Origin: an uncultured Fibrobacter sp.
GTDB lineage: Bacteria > Fibrobacterota > Fibrobacteria > Fibrobacterales > Fibrobacteraceae
Assembly: GCA_946402415.1 (NCBI GenBank)
Contig: CAMIWK010000008.1
Coordinates: 1-32,450 of the forward strand
DNA length: 32,450 nt
Direction of reading: 5' to 3'
Under the pieces are notes generated by a model. The model was not told the origin of the DNA and did no database searches. It saw only the letters and a list, made by a program, of their open reading frames with translations. This document shows, in pieces, positions 25,049-32,450 of this stretch. Numbering within the stretch: the stretch's first letter is position 1; every line of letters starts with the position of its first letter. Made by a program: the position numbers and the translations under genes.

Positions 25049-28000
25049 TCAGCTATTTACGCCCATTTTCAGCAAATAACCGCCCTGGCTACCGCCTGTG
25101 GGGCCTAATTCCACCGCCCAGTCCGCCATACGGATAATATCCGGGTGGTGCTCGATGACAATTAGGGTGTTTCCACGGGCCGACAGACGGCGAAGTAAGT
25201 TCCAAAGAACCTGGACATCCTTCAGGTGGAGCCCCGTGGTAGGCTCATCCAGCAGGTAGACCATCTCCCCCGCCGTTTTCCGTGAAAGTTCCGCTGCCAG
25301 CTTGAGCCTCTGGGACTCGCCGCCCGAAAGGGTGGTGACGGGCTGGCCCAGCCTCAGGTACCCAAGGCCCACATCCCGCAGACATTCCAGCTTGGGCAAG
25401 ATTTTCGGCTGGTCCTTGAAGAACTCGCAGGCCTCGTCGATACGCAGGTCCAGAACATCAGCGATGTTTTTGCCCTTGAAAGTAACCGTAAGGGTTTCCT
25501 GGTTGTAACGTTTGCCGCCGCAGACTTCGCAGGTTTCCCAGATGTCCGAAAGGAAATGCATTTCCACCGATATGGCGCCGCGACCCTCGCAGGCCTCGCA
25601 GCGGCCACGGGCAATGTTGTAGCTGAAACGGCCGTAATCGAAGCCCTTGGCCTTTGCCTGTGGCAGTTTGGCGAAGAGCTTGCGGATGTCGTCAAATACG
25701 CCCGTGTAGCTCGCGGGCGTGCTGCGAGGCGTTCCCGAGATGGGGCTCTGGTCCACCAACAGCACCTCACCGCTCTGTTTTTTGCGGCCTCGGGCCTGGA
25801 ACTTCTTTTTCAAGGCCGGGTAGATTTCATCCACCACCATGGAACTCTTGCCCGAGCCGGACACGCCACAGACCACGCTGATGGCGCCCTTCGGAAACCG
25901 AACGGAAAGGTTTTTCAGGTTGTTCTTCTTGAGTCCCTTGAATTCATAGAATTCGGAATCATCCGTTACGGGGCGGACACCTATCTGGTTTGTCACGGGA
26001 ATAGAGCCCGTCAGATACTTGACGGTCTCGCTCCGAGGGAACTGCTGCAAGGCATAAGGCTTGGAAAGCTGACTTGGAGAACCTTCCGCCACCACTTCGC
26101 CACCGAATTCACCTGCCGCAGGGCCCATGTCGATGATGTGGTCTGCCGCCTTCATCATCTTCATATCGTGCTCCACCACCACCAGGGTGTTTCCCAAGTC
26201 CCGCAGGCGATAAAGGGAATCCAGCAACTTGGCGGTATCGCTTTCGTGGAGGCCAACCGTAGGCTCGTCCAGAACGTACAGCACTCCTTCAAGGCCGCTA
26301 CCAATCTGGCTTGCCAAGCGAATACGCTGGGACTCGCCGCCGCTAAGGGTGTCGCCTGCACGGTCAAGACCAATGTAGCCAAGACCCACACTGATGAGGA
26401 ATTCCAGACGGCCGATGATTTCACGGAACAGGGGTTCCGCCACCATCTTTTTGCTTTCGCCGTTCTTTTCGCCCTTGAAATTCACATGGGTGAACCAATC
26501 TAAAGCTTCGGCAATGCTCATGCGGTGGACATCCATAATGTTCTTGCCCGCGATACGCACGGCAAGGTATTCGGGCTTGAGCCTTTCCCCGTGGCAATCA
26601 GGGCAGACTTCGCCATCCTTGAAATGTCCAAGACCAAGGCAGGTATCGCAGGCGCCCCAGTGGGTATTGAAACTGAAATGCTTGGGATTGAGGGCAGAAT
26701 CCATGTACCAGCCGCAATCGGGGCAACCCGGCTTTTCGGAACAGGCGAGGCGTCCGCCCTTTTCGTCTTCTACGTACAGGATTCCGTTGCCGTCACGGTA
26801 GCCCCGTTCAAAGGCCTCTACCAGACGGGCACGGTTGGATTCCTTGACCACCACAGAATCCACTACGGCGAGCACCTGACGCTCCCGTGTGGGAACCTTC
26901 GGCAGCGGAAGCTCCACCAGCTTTTTGCCCAGGTAAGCCTTGCGGTATCCCTTTTCCGTCAAAATTTTAGACAACTTAACCTCATCCTTGATTTCGAAGG
27001 GAGCAAGGACCGTCACCATCTTGTTCAGGTCACGGTCAAAGGCATACTGCATCAGGTCACCCGCGGAGTACGAATCCACGGGTTTCCCGCAATGCAAGCA
27101 ATGCGGTGTGCCGACCCTCGCCCACAAAATGCGGAAATAGTCGTAAATCTCGGTGAGGGTCGCCACCGTACTCCGCGGACTCTTGCTCGCGCTTTTCTGG
27201 TCGATGGCGATAGCCGGGGCAAGTCCCGTGATGGAATCGATGCTCCCGTGGTCGGGGCGGCCAAGGAAGCGACGGGCGTAAGTACTGAGGGTTTCTACAA
27301 AACGGCGCTGGCCTTCGCTGAACAGGGTATGGAATGCCAGGCTGGACTTGCCGGAGCCCGAAACTCCGGTGATTACCGTAAGCTTGTGGCGCGGAATGGT
27401 CACATCGATATTCTTCAGGTTGTGCTTGCGGGCGCCGTGCACCTCCATATCCAGGGAGTAAGCCTCCCCCGCCTTGAGAGACCTGTCGAACTGCTTGTTC
27501 TCCCCATGCTTTTTCGAGAGTACAGGTGCCAGGTATTTGCCGGTCTGGCTTTTCTTGTTCTTTGCAATCTGCTCCGGAGTGCCTACGGCCACGATGCGTC
27601 CGCCGCCTACACCGGCCTCAGGCCCTAAATCAATAATCCAGTCGGCGCACTTGATGACATCTAGGTTGTGCTCAATGACCACCACGCTGTTGCCAAGGCC
27701 ACGCAGGCGGTTCAGGCATTCCAAAAGCCTGCGGATATCTTCAAAGTGCAAGCCCGTCGTCGGCTCGTCGAGCAGGTAAAGCGTCTTGCCCGTACCCGGG
27801 CGACGCAGTTCCGAAGCAATCTTGATGCGCTGGGCCTCGCCGCCGCTGAGGGTGGTAGAAGGCTGGCCAAGCGTCAGGTAACCCAGGCCCACTTCCTTGA
27901 GCAGGTTCAAGGGTTCCGCAATTTTCGGCAGGTCCTTGAAAAATTCTGCCGCATCGGCAATGCTCATTTCCAGAATTTCGGAAATATTCTTGCCCTTGAA

Positions 28001-30286
28001 ATAGATTTCCCGGGTGGCATCGTTAAAACGCTTGCCGTCGCAGACATCGCAGGTCACCTGCACACTGGGCAAAATGTGCATATCTACCACTTTTACGCCC
28101 GCCCCTTCGCAAGCGTCACAGCGACCGCCCTTCACGTTAAAGCTGAAACGGCTCTTGGTGTAGCCACGGACCTTGCTTTCGGGCAGGCTACCGAACAGGT
28201 CGCGGATATCGTCCCAAATTTTCGTGTAGGTCGCCGGATTGCTCCGGGGCGTGCGACCGATAGGTGTCTGGTCAATTTCAATCACCTTGTCGATGTTCTC
28301 AAGACCTTCCAGGTGGTCGAACTTGCCCACCGGTTCTTCGGAATTGTAGAACACCCGGGCAAGTTCACGACGCAGAATCTGGTTCACGAGAGTACTCTTG
28401 CCGGAGCCGGAGACGCCGGTGACCACGGTAAAGGCACCATCCAGCGGGATTTCCACGTCGATGTTCTTCAGGTTGTTTTCGGACGCGCCACAGATTTTCA
28501 GCTTGTGGGTATTCTTGTCTATCTTCTTGCGGTTTGCCGGAATCTCGATGGCCTTGCGACCGCTCAGGTAGGCGCCCGTAAGCGAAGACTTGTTCTTTTC
28601 CAGCTCCTCCACCGTGCCCGCCGCCAAAATCCGGCCGCCCTCTACGCCAGCGCCGGGCCCTACGTCTATGACGCAGTCGGCGTGACGCATGGTGTCTTCA
28701 TCGTGCTCCACGATGACCAGGCTGTTGCCCTGGGCACGGAGGTGCTCCAGCATTTCCAGGAGCTTGTCGTTATCCCGCGGGTGGAGTCCGATACTGGGTT
28801 CATCTAGAATGTAAAGCACCCCCTGAAGCCCAGCTCCCACGGCGCTTGCCAAGCGAATACGCTGAGCTTCGCCGCCGCTCAGGGTAGAAGCCTTGCGGCT
28901 GATGTTCAGGTACCCGAGCCCCACCGTCTTCAAGAAGTTCAGACGGCCACGGATTTCGCGGAAGATTTCCTTGCCTATTCGCAGTTCCTTTTCGGAAAGC
29001 TTCAAGCCGTTGAAAAAGTCGGCGGACTTGTCCACAGACCATTCCGTAAGTTCGGTAAGATTATGGCCATGGAATTCAACCGCATTGGCCGTGCGGTTGA
29101 TGCGTGTCCCTCCACATTCGGGGCAAACGCCGATCTTCATGAACTTGCGGAAATGGAAGATGTGCCACATGTCCCACAATTCCTGCATCACGGAGACCAC
29201 GCCGTTCTCGTTACCGCTAGGCGGGCCGTACAAGAAGGCGTGACGCTGCTTTTCGGTCAGCTTTTTCCAGGGAGTATCCAGGGAGCAGTGCATCTCGTTG
29301 GCGATAGTCCGCAAGTTCCGCCAGCCAAAATCAGAAAAGATAATCGTGCCCGTGTCCTTCTTTTGGCAAGCAAAACAGCCCTGCTTGATAGAAAGGTTCG
29401 GGTCGGGCACTACCAGGTTCAGGTCGAACTCGCAACTTTCCCCCATGCCCTTGCAGGCGGGGCAGCGACCTTTCGGGTCATTAAAGCTGAAGAATCGCGG
29501 TTCCAGTTCTGGAATGGAAATTCCGCACTTGGGGCAGGCAAGCTCCGTACCCTGCAGGCGGTATTCTTCATTCAATAAAAAACTCACCAGTTTTCCGTCG
29601 GTCAGCTTAAGCGCCCCTTCCAGGGCCTCACGCAGGCGGCTCATGTTCTTGCGTTCCAGCGTCAGGCGGTCTATGACAGCCTCGATGGTGTGCTTCTCGT
29701 AACGCACCAGCGCCGGAACATCTTCAAGCCTGTAAATCACGCCATCCACACGGGCACGGACAAAGCCATCTTCCTTAAGTTCCGAAAGTTCCTTGCGGTA
29801 TTCACCCTTGCGCTCCTGCACGATGGGGGCCATCACCGTGATCTGCTTGCCCTCATCGCTCACGTACAGGTTATCCACAATCTGATCCACCGTCTGGGCC
29901 TTGATGACACGTCCACACTTGGGGCAATGGGGCACACCCAGGCGGGCAAAAAGTAGACGGTAATGGTCCAGGATTTCTACCACCGTTCCCACCGTTGAGC
30001 GAGGGTTCCTGTTCACCGTCTTCTGGTCAATGGAAATGGTTGGCGAAATGCCGCGGACACTTTCCACCTCGGGGTGTTTCATGCGGCCGATAAACTGGCG
30101 GGCGTACGCCGACAGCGATTCAACAAAACGGCGCTGGCCCTCCTGAAACACCGTATCAAAGGCAAGGCTGGACTTGCCCGAACCCGAAACGCCGGTCACC
30201 ACCACGATAGAATCGCGGGGAATTTTCAAATCTACATGTTGCAGGTTGTGTTCGTGGGCGTCGCGGATATCAATAAACTTGGTCAT
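25049..30286 (-). CDS. uvrA: Tandem-fused UvrA, excinuclease ABC subunit A (four ATPase cassettes)
   Basis: Damage-recognition ATPase of nucleotide excision repair, here 1745 residues instead of about 940. Four Walker A motifs are visible (Lys38, Lys630, Lys980, Lys1480) and four signature motifs (three [18 protein letters not shown], one LSGGESQRL), so two UvrA copies are joined head to tail. Copy one (about 1-945) is full-size, with a normal UvrB-binding region ([20 protein letters not shown]) and zinc modules [13 protein letters not shown] and CDACEGAG...CDVCDGKR. Copy two (about 950-1745) is shorter and more diverged, particularly in the UvrB-binding region, but keeps [13 protein letters not shown] and CEACEGRG...CEVCGGKR. 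All P-loops look intact. Similar double-length UvrA proteins are known in Chlamydia and some other phyla. No strong Shine-Dalgarno before the ATG; a promoter lies 25 bases upstream. Confidence 0.96.
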   Translation of the reverse strand: MTKFIDIRDAHEHNLQHVDLKIPRDSIVVVTGVSGSGKSSLAFDTVFQEGQRRFVESLSAYARQFIGRMKHPEVESVRGISPTISIDQKTVNRNPRSTVGTVVEILDHYRLLFARLGVPHCPKCGRVIKAQTVDQIVDNLYVSDEGKQITVMAPIVQERKGEYRKELSELKEDGFVRARVDGVIYRLEDVPALVRYEKHTIEAVIDRLTLERKNMSRLREALEGALKLTDGKLVSFLLNEEYRLQGTELACPKCGISIPELEPRFFSFNDPKGRCPACKGMGESCEFDLNLVVPDPNLSIKQGCFACQKKDTGTIIFSDFGWRNLRTIANEMHCSLDTPWKKLTEKQRHAFLYGPPSGNENGVVSVMQELWDMWHIFHFRKFMKIGVCPECGGTRINRTANAVEFHGHNLTELTEWSVDKSADFFNGLKLSEKELRIGKEIFREIRGRLNFLKTVGLGYLNISRKASTLSGGEAQRIRLASAVGAGLQGVLYILDEPSIGLHPRDNDKLLEMLEHLRAQGNSLVIVEHDEDTMRHADCVIDVGPGAGVEGGRILAAGTVEELEKNKSSLTGAYLSGRKAIEIPANRKKIDKNTHKLKICGASENNLKNIDVEIPLDGAFTVVTGVSGSGKSTLVNQILRRELARVFYNSEEPVGKFDHLEGLENIDKVIEIDQTPIGRTPRSNPATYTKIWDDIRDLFGSLPESKVRGYTKSRFSFNVKGGRCDACEGAGVKVVDMHILPSVQVTCDVCDGKRFNDATREIYFKGKNISEILEMSIADAAEFFKDLPKIAEPLNLLKEVGLGYLTLGQPSTTLSGGEAQRIKIASELRRPGTGKTLYLLDEPTTGLHFEDIRRLLECLNRLRGLGNSVVVIEHNLDVIKCADWIIDLGPEAGVGGGRIVAVGTPEQIAKNKKSQTGKYLAPVLSKKHGENKQFDRSLKAGEAYSLDMEVHGARKHNLKNIDVTIPRHKLTVITGVSGSGKSSLAFHTLFSEGQRRFVETLSTYARRFLGRPDHGSIDSITGLAPAIAIDQKSASKSPRSTVATLTEIYDYFRILWARVGTPHCLHCGKPVDSYSAGDLMQYAFDRDLNKMVTVLAPFEIKDEVKLSKILTEKGYRKAYLGKKLVELPLPKVPTRERQVLAVVDSVVVKESNRARLVEAFERGYRDGNGILYVEDEKGGRLACSEKPGCPDCGWYMDSALNPKHFSFNTHWGACDTCLGLGHFKDGEVCPDCHGERLKPEYLAVRIAGKNIMDVHRMSIAEALDWFTHVNFKGEKNGESKKMVAEPLFREIIGRLEFLISVGLGYIGLDRAGDTLSGGESQRIRLASQIGSGLEGVLYVLDEPTVGLHESDTAKLLDSLYRLRDLGNTLVVVEHDMKMMKAADHIIDMGPAAGEFGGEVVAEGSPSQLSKPYALQQFPRSETVKYLTGSIPVTNQIGVRPVTDDSEFYEFKGLKKNNLKNLSVRFPKGAISVVCGVSGSGKSSMVVDEIYPALKKKFQARGRKKQSGEVLLVDQSPISGTPRSTPASYTGVFDDIRKLFAKLPQAKAKGFDYGRFSYNIARGRCEACEGRGAISVEMHFLSDIWETCEVCGGKRYNQETLTVTFKGKNIADVLDLRIDEACEFFKDQPKILPKLECLRDVGLGYLRLGQPVTTLSGGESQRLKLAAELSRKTAGEMVYLLDEPTTGLHLKDVQVLWNLLRRLSARGNTLIVIEHHPDIIRMADWAVELGPTGGSQGGYLLKMGVNS

Positions 30287-30310
30287 AACGGCTATTCAAC
30301 ATTTGCTCTA

Positions 30311-30339
30311 AATATAGTGAACATTTGGACAATTTCCAA
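30311..30339 (-). promoter_or_regulatory. Candidate promoter of uvrA
   Basis: On the minus strand: -35 TTGGAA (30334-30339), 17-base spacer, -10 TATATT (30311-30316), ending 25 bases before the ATG. Two copies of CAAATGTT flank the -10. No inverted repeat resembling a LexA box was seen. Confidence 0.5.
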
Positions 30340-30370
30340 GGGCTTAAAAAACGCCTAGAATCGGCTTATC

Positions 30371-30399
30371 TTGCCAAAATGAGCCGAATTAGCTATATT
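30371..30399 (+). promoter_or_regulatory. Promoter of tRNA-Ala
   Basis: -35 TTGCCA (30371-30376), exact 17-base spacer, -10 TATATT (30394-30399), placing the transcription start around 30406, eight bases before the mature tRNA. It is back to back with the uvrA promoter. Confidence 0.72.
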
Positions 30400-30413
30400 C
30401 GGCACTCCAACAC

Positions 30414-30486
30414 GGGGATATAGCTCAGTTGGTAGAGCGACAGGTTCGCAATCTGTAGGTCATGGGTTCGACTCCCACTATCTCCA
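30414..30486 (+). tRNA. tRNA-Ala (anticodon CGC)
   Basis: Seventy-three bases fold as a full cloverleaf: acceptor GGGGATA/TATCTCC, D stem GCTC/GAGC, anticodon stem ACAGG/TCTGT with loop TTCGCAA (anticodon CGC, decoding GCG), and T loop TTCGACT. The acceptor has the G3-U70 pair that defines alanine identity, and the discriminator base is A. One T-stem pair (A49-C65) is a mismatch. CCA is not encoded; it must be added enzymatically. Confidence 0.95.
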
Positions 30487-30489
30487 CTC

Positions 30490-30519
30490 AAAAGAGGCAG
30501 ACTATCGTCTGCCTCTTTT
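30490..30519 (+). terminator. Intrinsic terminator of tRNA-Ala
   Basis: Perfect 13-base arms, AAAAGAGGCAGAC (30490-30502) and GTCTGCCTCTTTT (30507-30519), around the loop TATC, ending in a T-run. It begins three bases after the tRNA. Confidence 0.9.
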
Positions 30520-30759
30520 GTTGCATAACAAGACCGTTCGCGCTAAAATTCGGTGCAAATTCTCCGGCCTACGCTCACTCTCGCAACCACGCCTCGTTAA
30601 TAAACCTAAGCCGAACACAGCAGAAACAAGTATACTTGTTTCTATTGTTGAGGCGCCAGTTTATGCGATGTAATCGCAATACGAGGCGTTTGTTGCTCAC
30701 GATTGGTCGGCATTTGCCAGCCTTTTGTTTTTAGTGATTGCACGGCAATCAACCCGCAC
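30520..30759. other. Palindrome-rich non-coding region between tRNA-Ala and ahbAB
   Basis: No convincing gene. It holds a pair of inverted nine-base arms ACGCCTCGT (30589-30597) and ACGAGGCGT (30681-30689); between them a perfect 22-bp palindrome (30622-30643, arms AGAAACAAG/CTTGTTTCT around TATA) and a small hairpin GCGAT/ATCGC (30665-30677); and, outside them, GATTGC/GCAATC (30736-30750). None carries a T-run. Confidence 0.6.
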
Positions 30760-31725
30760 CTAGGCAAAATAGACAAAACTGGTCTTTTTCAGTTCCTTCA
30801 GGGATGTCAGCACCGCATGGTCCGGGCCGTTCAGGGTGGACACCGCAGAACAGATGCTTTGCTCCAGTTCGGCTTCACTTTGCCCGTGGAACATGGCGTA
30901 AAGGTTATAGGGGAAACCTTCGAAAGGGGCTCGTTCGTAGCAATGGGAAACATGAGGATTTTCGGCAAGCAACATTCCCGCACGCTCCGTATCCGCGACG
31001 GCAAAGCACACCATGGCATTTGCGTCAAAGCCCGCCTGCTGGTGCCTGAGGACCGCCCCGAACCGACGCATAATTTTAAGGTCCAGGTCACCGCGAATTT
31101 CGGCAACGTCTATTCCCAAATCGGAAAACGGCGTTTTGGTGTGAGGAATATCCTTGGAGAGCGAGTTTATCCGGCGACGGTCCTTGGCGTTAGGGACAAA
31201 GGGTTCGGCACTTTTTGAAGCTGGCTTATCAGAAACCGACTTATCCGCAACCTGATCCACCACCTTCGCTGACGCCACAGCCTTCCCCATCACCGTATTG
31301 ATCTTAAACATCCGGCTGGCCGAAAGCACGTGGGCATCGTGCAGAGCCGTTTCCGCCTCCAGCCCCCGGACCGTTTCTTGAATTTCGGCCTCCGACCGGG
31401 CAATGACGGTGAACCAAACATTGTAGGCATGACTGCGGATGTAGTTGTGGGTAATGGAGGGAATCTTATCGGCCGCTGTGGCAAAACCATCCAGATTACC
31501 TTCAGGCACCACTCCCGCACAAAGCCTGGAGATGTAGCCTAGCCTGCGGGAATCGTAGATACCGCCCAGGCGACGGATGACCCCCGACTTCCGCAAGTTT
31601 TCCACATGCTCAAAGGCATCTTCTTCCGAAACGCCTAGCCGTCGCCCCAGGGCGGCATAAGGACGCTCCTCCAGCGGGAAACCGTCCTGTATAATTTCCA
31701 AGATTTTTCGGTCTAGAGTTTCCAC
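30760..31725 (-). CDS. ahbAB: Fused siroheme decarboxylase AhbA-AhbB (NirDL-like)
   Basis: Protein of 321 residues. The N-terminal half (1-146) is AhbA/NirD-like: Lrp-type helix-turn-helix (LDRKILEIIQDGFPLEERPY), then GGIYDSRRLGY, and the haem-substrate motif THNYIRSHAYNVWFTV with His93. A polar linker of about 35 residues follows. The C-terminal half (180-321) is AhbB/NirL-like with RRFGAVLRHQQAGFDANAMV and VSHCYERAPFEGFPYNLYAM with His261; its own helix-turn-helix is shortened and degenerate. The enzyme removes two acetate side chains of siroheme to give didecarboxysiroheme, in the siroheme-dependent haem pathway or haem d1 synthesis. The start is GTG at 31725, overlapping the upstream gene by 13 bases, which supports co-transcription. 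An Lrp/AsnC regulator annotation would be an easy mistake. Confidence 0.88.
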   Translation of the reverse strand: METLDRKILEIIQDGFPLEERPYAALGRRLGVSEEDAFEHVENLRKSGVIRRLGGIYDSRRLGYISRLCAGVVPEGNLDGFATAADKIPSITHNYIRSHAYNVWFTVIARSEAEIQETVRGLEAETALHDAHVLSASRMFKINTVMGKAVASAKVVDQVADKSVSDKPASKSAEPFVPNAKDRRRINSLSKDIPHTKTPFSDLGIDVAEIRGDLDLKIMRRFGAVLRHQQAGFDANAMVCFAVADTERAGMLLAENPHVSHCYERAPFEGFPYNLYAMFHGQSEAELEQSICSAVSTLNGPDHAVLTSLKELKKTSFVYFA

Positions 31726-32450
31726 GAGAATCCCCTACCCCGGATTTGATCCTTCACAGTCTCACCCGCCTCTACGGCCGCGCCCTCGAACAAGATGGAG
31801 TTCTCGATACGAGCCGACGCAGGAATTTCCACTCCATTCTGGACAATCGAATGGCCGGAGATGAGGGCGCGGACTTCGCCTGCGACCTGCCCGCTGCACC
31901 AGTTAGAAAGTCCCAGCTCTTCCAGGCGGGCGTCGCAGGCGGCCTTCAGCCCCGCCGGGCTTCCCATGTCTATCCAGGTAGCATTCATCTGGTCGCAGTC
32001 CACAAGAATCGGGCGGTCTGCCGCAAGTTCCTGTTTCCAGAATTCACGTATGTCGAACTCGCCGTCCCTTATGCGGGCAAGGGCGGCGTCGCTGTACCAG
32101 GATACACCCGAGAAGGTGGCGGGCTTTCCTTCTTCTGAACCAAAACGCCCTGCCACACCGGCCAAATGGCCATTGCCATCTACGCGGAAGGTATTCACCT
32201 GAGGGAATTCCACCGCCAAAAGCGCCACGTCGCAGCCAGAGTTTCGGGCGTTTTCCATAAAGTCGTTCAAGTCAAAACGGCAGTAGGCGTCGCCATTCAT
32301 CACCAGAAGTCCTCCCCGGTAGCCTTCGTTATAGATGCGTTTCAGGGGGCCTGCCGTCCCGAGGATTTCCGGCTCTTCCCAAACCTTTTCGAACTCGAGA
32401 CGATTCCCTTCGGCAATCACCTGTTCTGCAAGGTAATGGGCGTTGGCATG
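31713..32450 (-). CDS. Sugar-1-phosphate nucleotidyltransferase (N-terminal part outside window)
   Basis: The frame is open to the right edge, giving 245 residues; the N-terminus with the GxGTRLxP nucleotide motif lies outside. Visible features: HANAHYLAEQV, ILGTAGPLKRIYNEG and LLVMNGDAYCRFDLNDF, all typical of the NDP-sugar pyrophosphorylase fold close to MurU/mannose-1-phosphate guanylyltransferase proteins. The C-terminal 45 residues look like the start of a left-handed beta-helix (GVEIPASARIENSILFEGAAVEAG). It would make an NDP-sugar for cell-wall or surface glycan. Substrate cannot be told. The downstream ahbAB start lies inside its last codons. Confidence 0.85.
   Translation of the reverse strand, partial: HANAHYLAEQVIAEGNRLEFEKVWEEPEILGTAGPLKRIYNEGYRGGLLVMNGDAYCRFDLNDFMENARNSGCDVALLAVEFPQVNTFRVDGNGHLAGVAGRFGSEEGKPATFSGVSWYSDAALARIRDGEFDIREFWKQELAADRPILVDCDQMNATWIDMGSPAGLKAACDARLEELGLSNWCSGQVAGEVRALISGHSIVQNGVEIPASARIENSILFEGAAVEAGETVKDQIRGRGFSWKL

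Noticed and set aside
25556-28807. Several plus-strand frames of 300-380 codons opposite uvrA
   Set aside because: Shadows of a GC-biased gene whose minus-strand frame is unambiguous.
30287-30420. Possible SOS (LexA) box upstream of uvrA
   Set aside because: I looked for a spaced inverted repeat of the TGC...GCA type and found only TGCTC and GTGAA with the wrong spacing.
30462-30734. Plus-strand frame starting inside tRNA-Ala (MGSTPTIST...)
   Set aside because: The start is tRNA 3' sequence, it crosses the terminator hairpin, and the rest is palindromic DNA with no domain.
30760-31725. Annotation as an Lrp/AsnC transcription regulator
   Set aside because: The helix-turn-helix resembles Lrp, but the YDSRRLGY, HNY...WFTV and SHCY...PYNLY motifs are those of siroheme decarboxylase.

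Overview
The window reads as chromosomal DNA of a Gram-negative (diderm) anaerobe, most likely a Fibrobacter or close relative (Fibrobacterota). This is inference from sequence style: a secreted protein with poly-serine linkers and an FGE/SUMF1-type domain, an OmpA protein with expanded thrombospondin-3 (TSP3) repeats, a double-length UvrA, an outer-membrane assembly pair (TamB/Omp85), and a secreted beta-helix protein resembling a polysaccharide lyase. Coding density is high, genes are tightly packed, and there is no insertion sequence, phage gene or CRISPR array.

Left part (1-6822). The 5' end of a secreted beta-helix protein runs off the left edge on the minus strand. Divergent from it is a plus-strand cluster: hisS, two related SGNH-hydrolase-like envelope proteins and an MBOAT O-acyltransferase. 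The first three genes overlap by ATGA and the fourth follows after 5 bp. The last three look like a machine that acylates an exported glycan: the MBOAT moves acyl groups across the membrane and the SGNH proteins use or remove them.

Middle (6840-18723). A membrane-bound HD-GYP protein (likely c-di-GMP phosphodiesterase) diverges from a TamB-like gene that overlaps an Omp85 (TamA/BamA-type) gene; together these would insert or supply outer-membrane components. Converging on them is an ABC ATPase coupled to a small unknown gene, and upstream of that a large OmpA-family protein with seven unusual Cys-rich TSP3-type repeats, with its own promoter, leader hairpin and strong bidirectional terminator.

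Right-middle (18864-24938). radC, a lipid- or membrane-anchored HExxH peptidase, ychF with terminator, and a two-gene unit (FGE-domain secreted protein plus a four-TM membrane protein).

Right (25049-32450). A tandem UvrA of 1745 residues with four ATPase cassettes diverges from a tRNA-Ala(CGC) gene with a clear promoter and terminator. Beyond the tRNA lies a 240-bp non-coding stretch rich in palindromes. Then come, on the minus strand, a fused AhbA-AhbB siroheme decarboxylase and the 3' part of a sugar-phosphate nucleotidyltransferase that runs off the right edge.

The best candidates for something less described are the SGNH-SGNH-MBOAT cluster with its altered nucleophile block, the extended TSP3 repeat of the OmpA protein, the catalytically incomplete FGE-domain protein with its coupled membrane partner, and the palindrome-rich region after the tRNA. 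Nothing here is clearly a new defence or mobile system.
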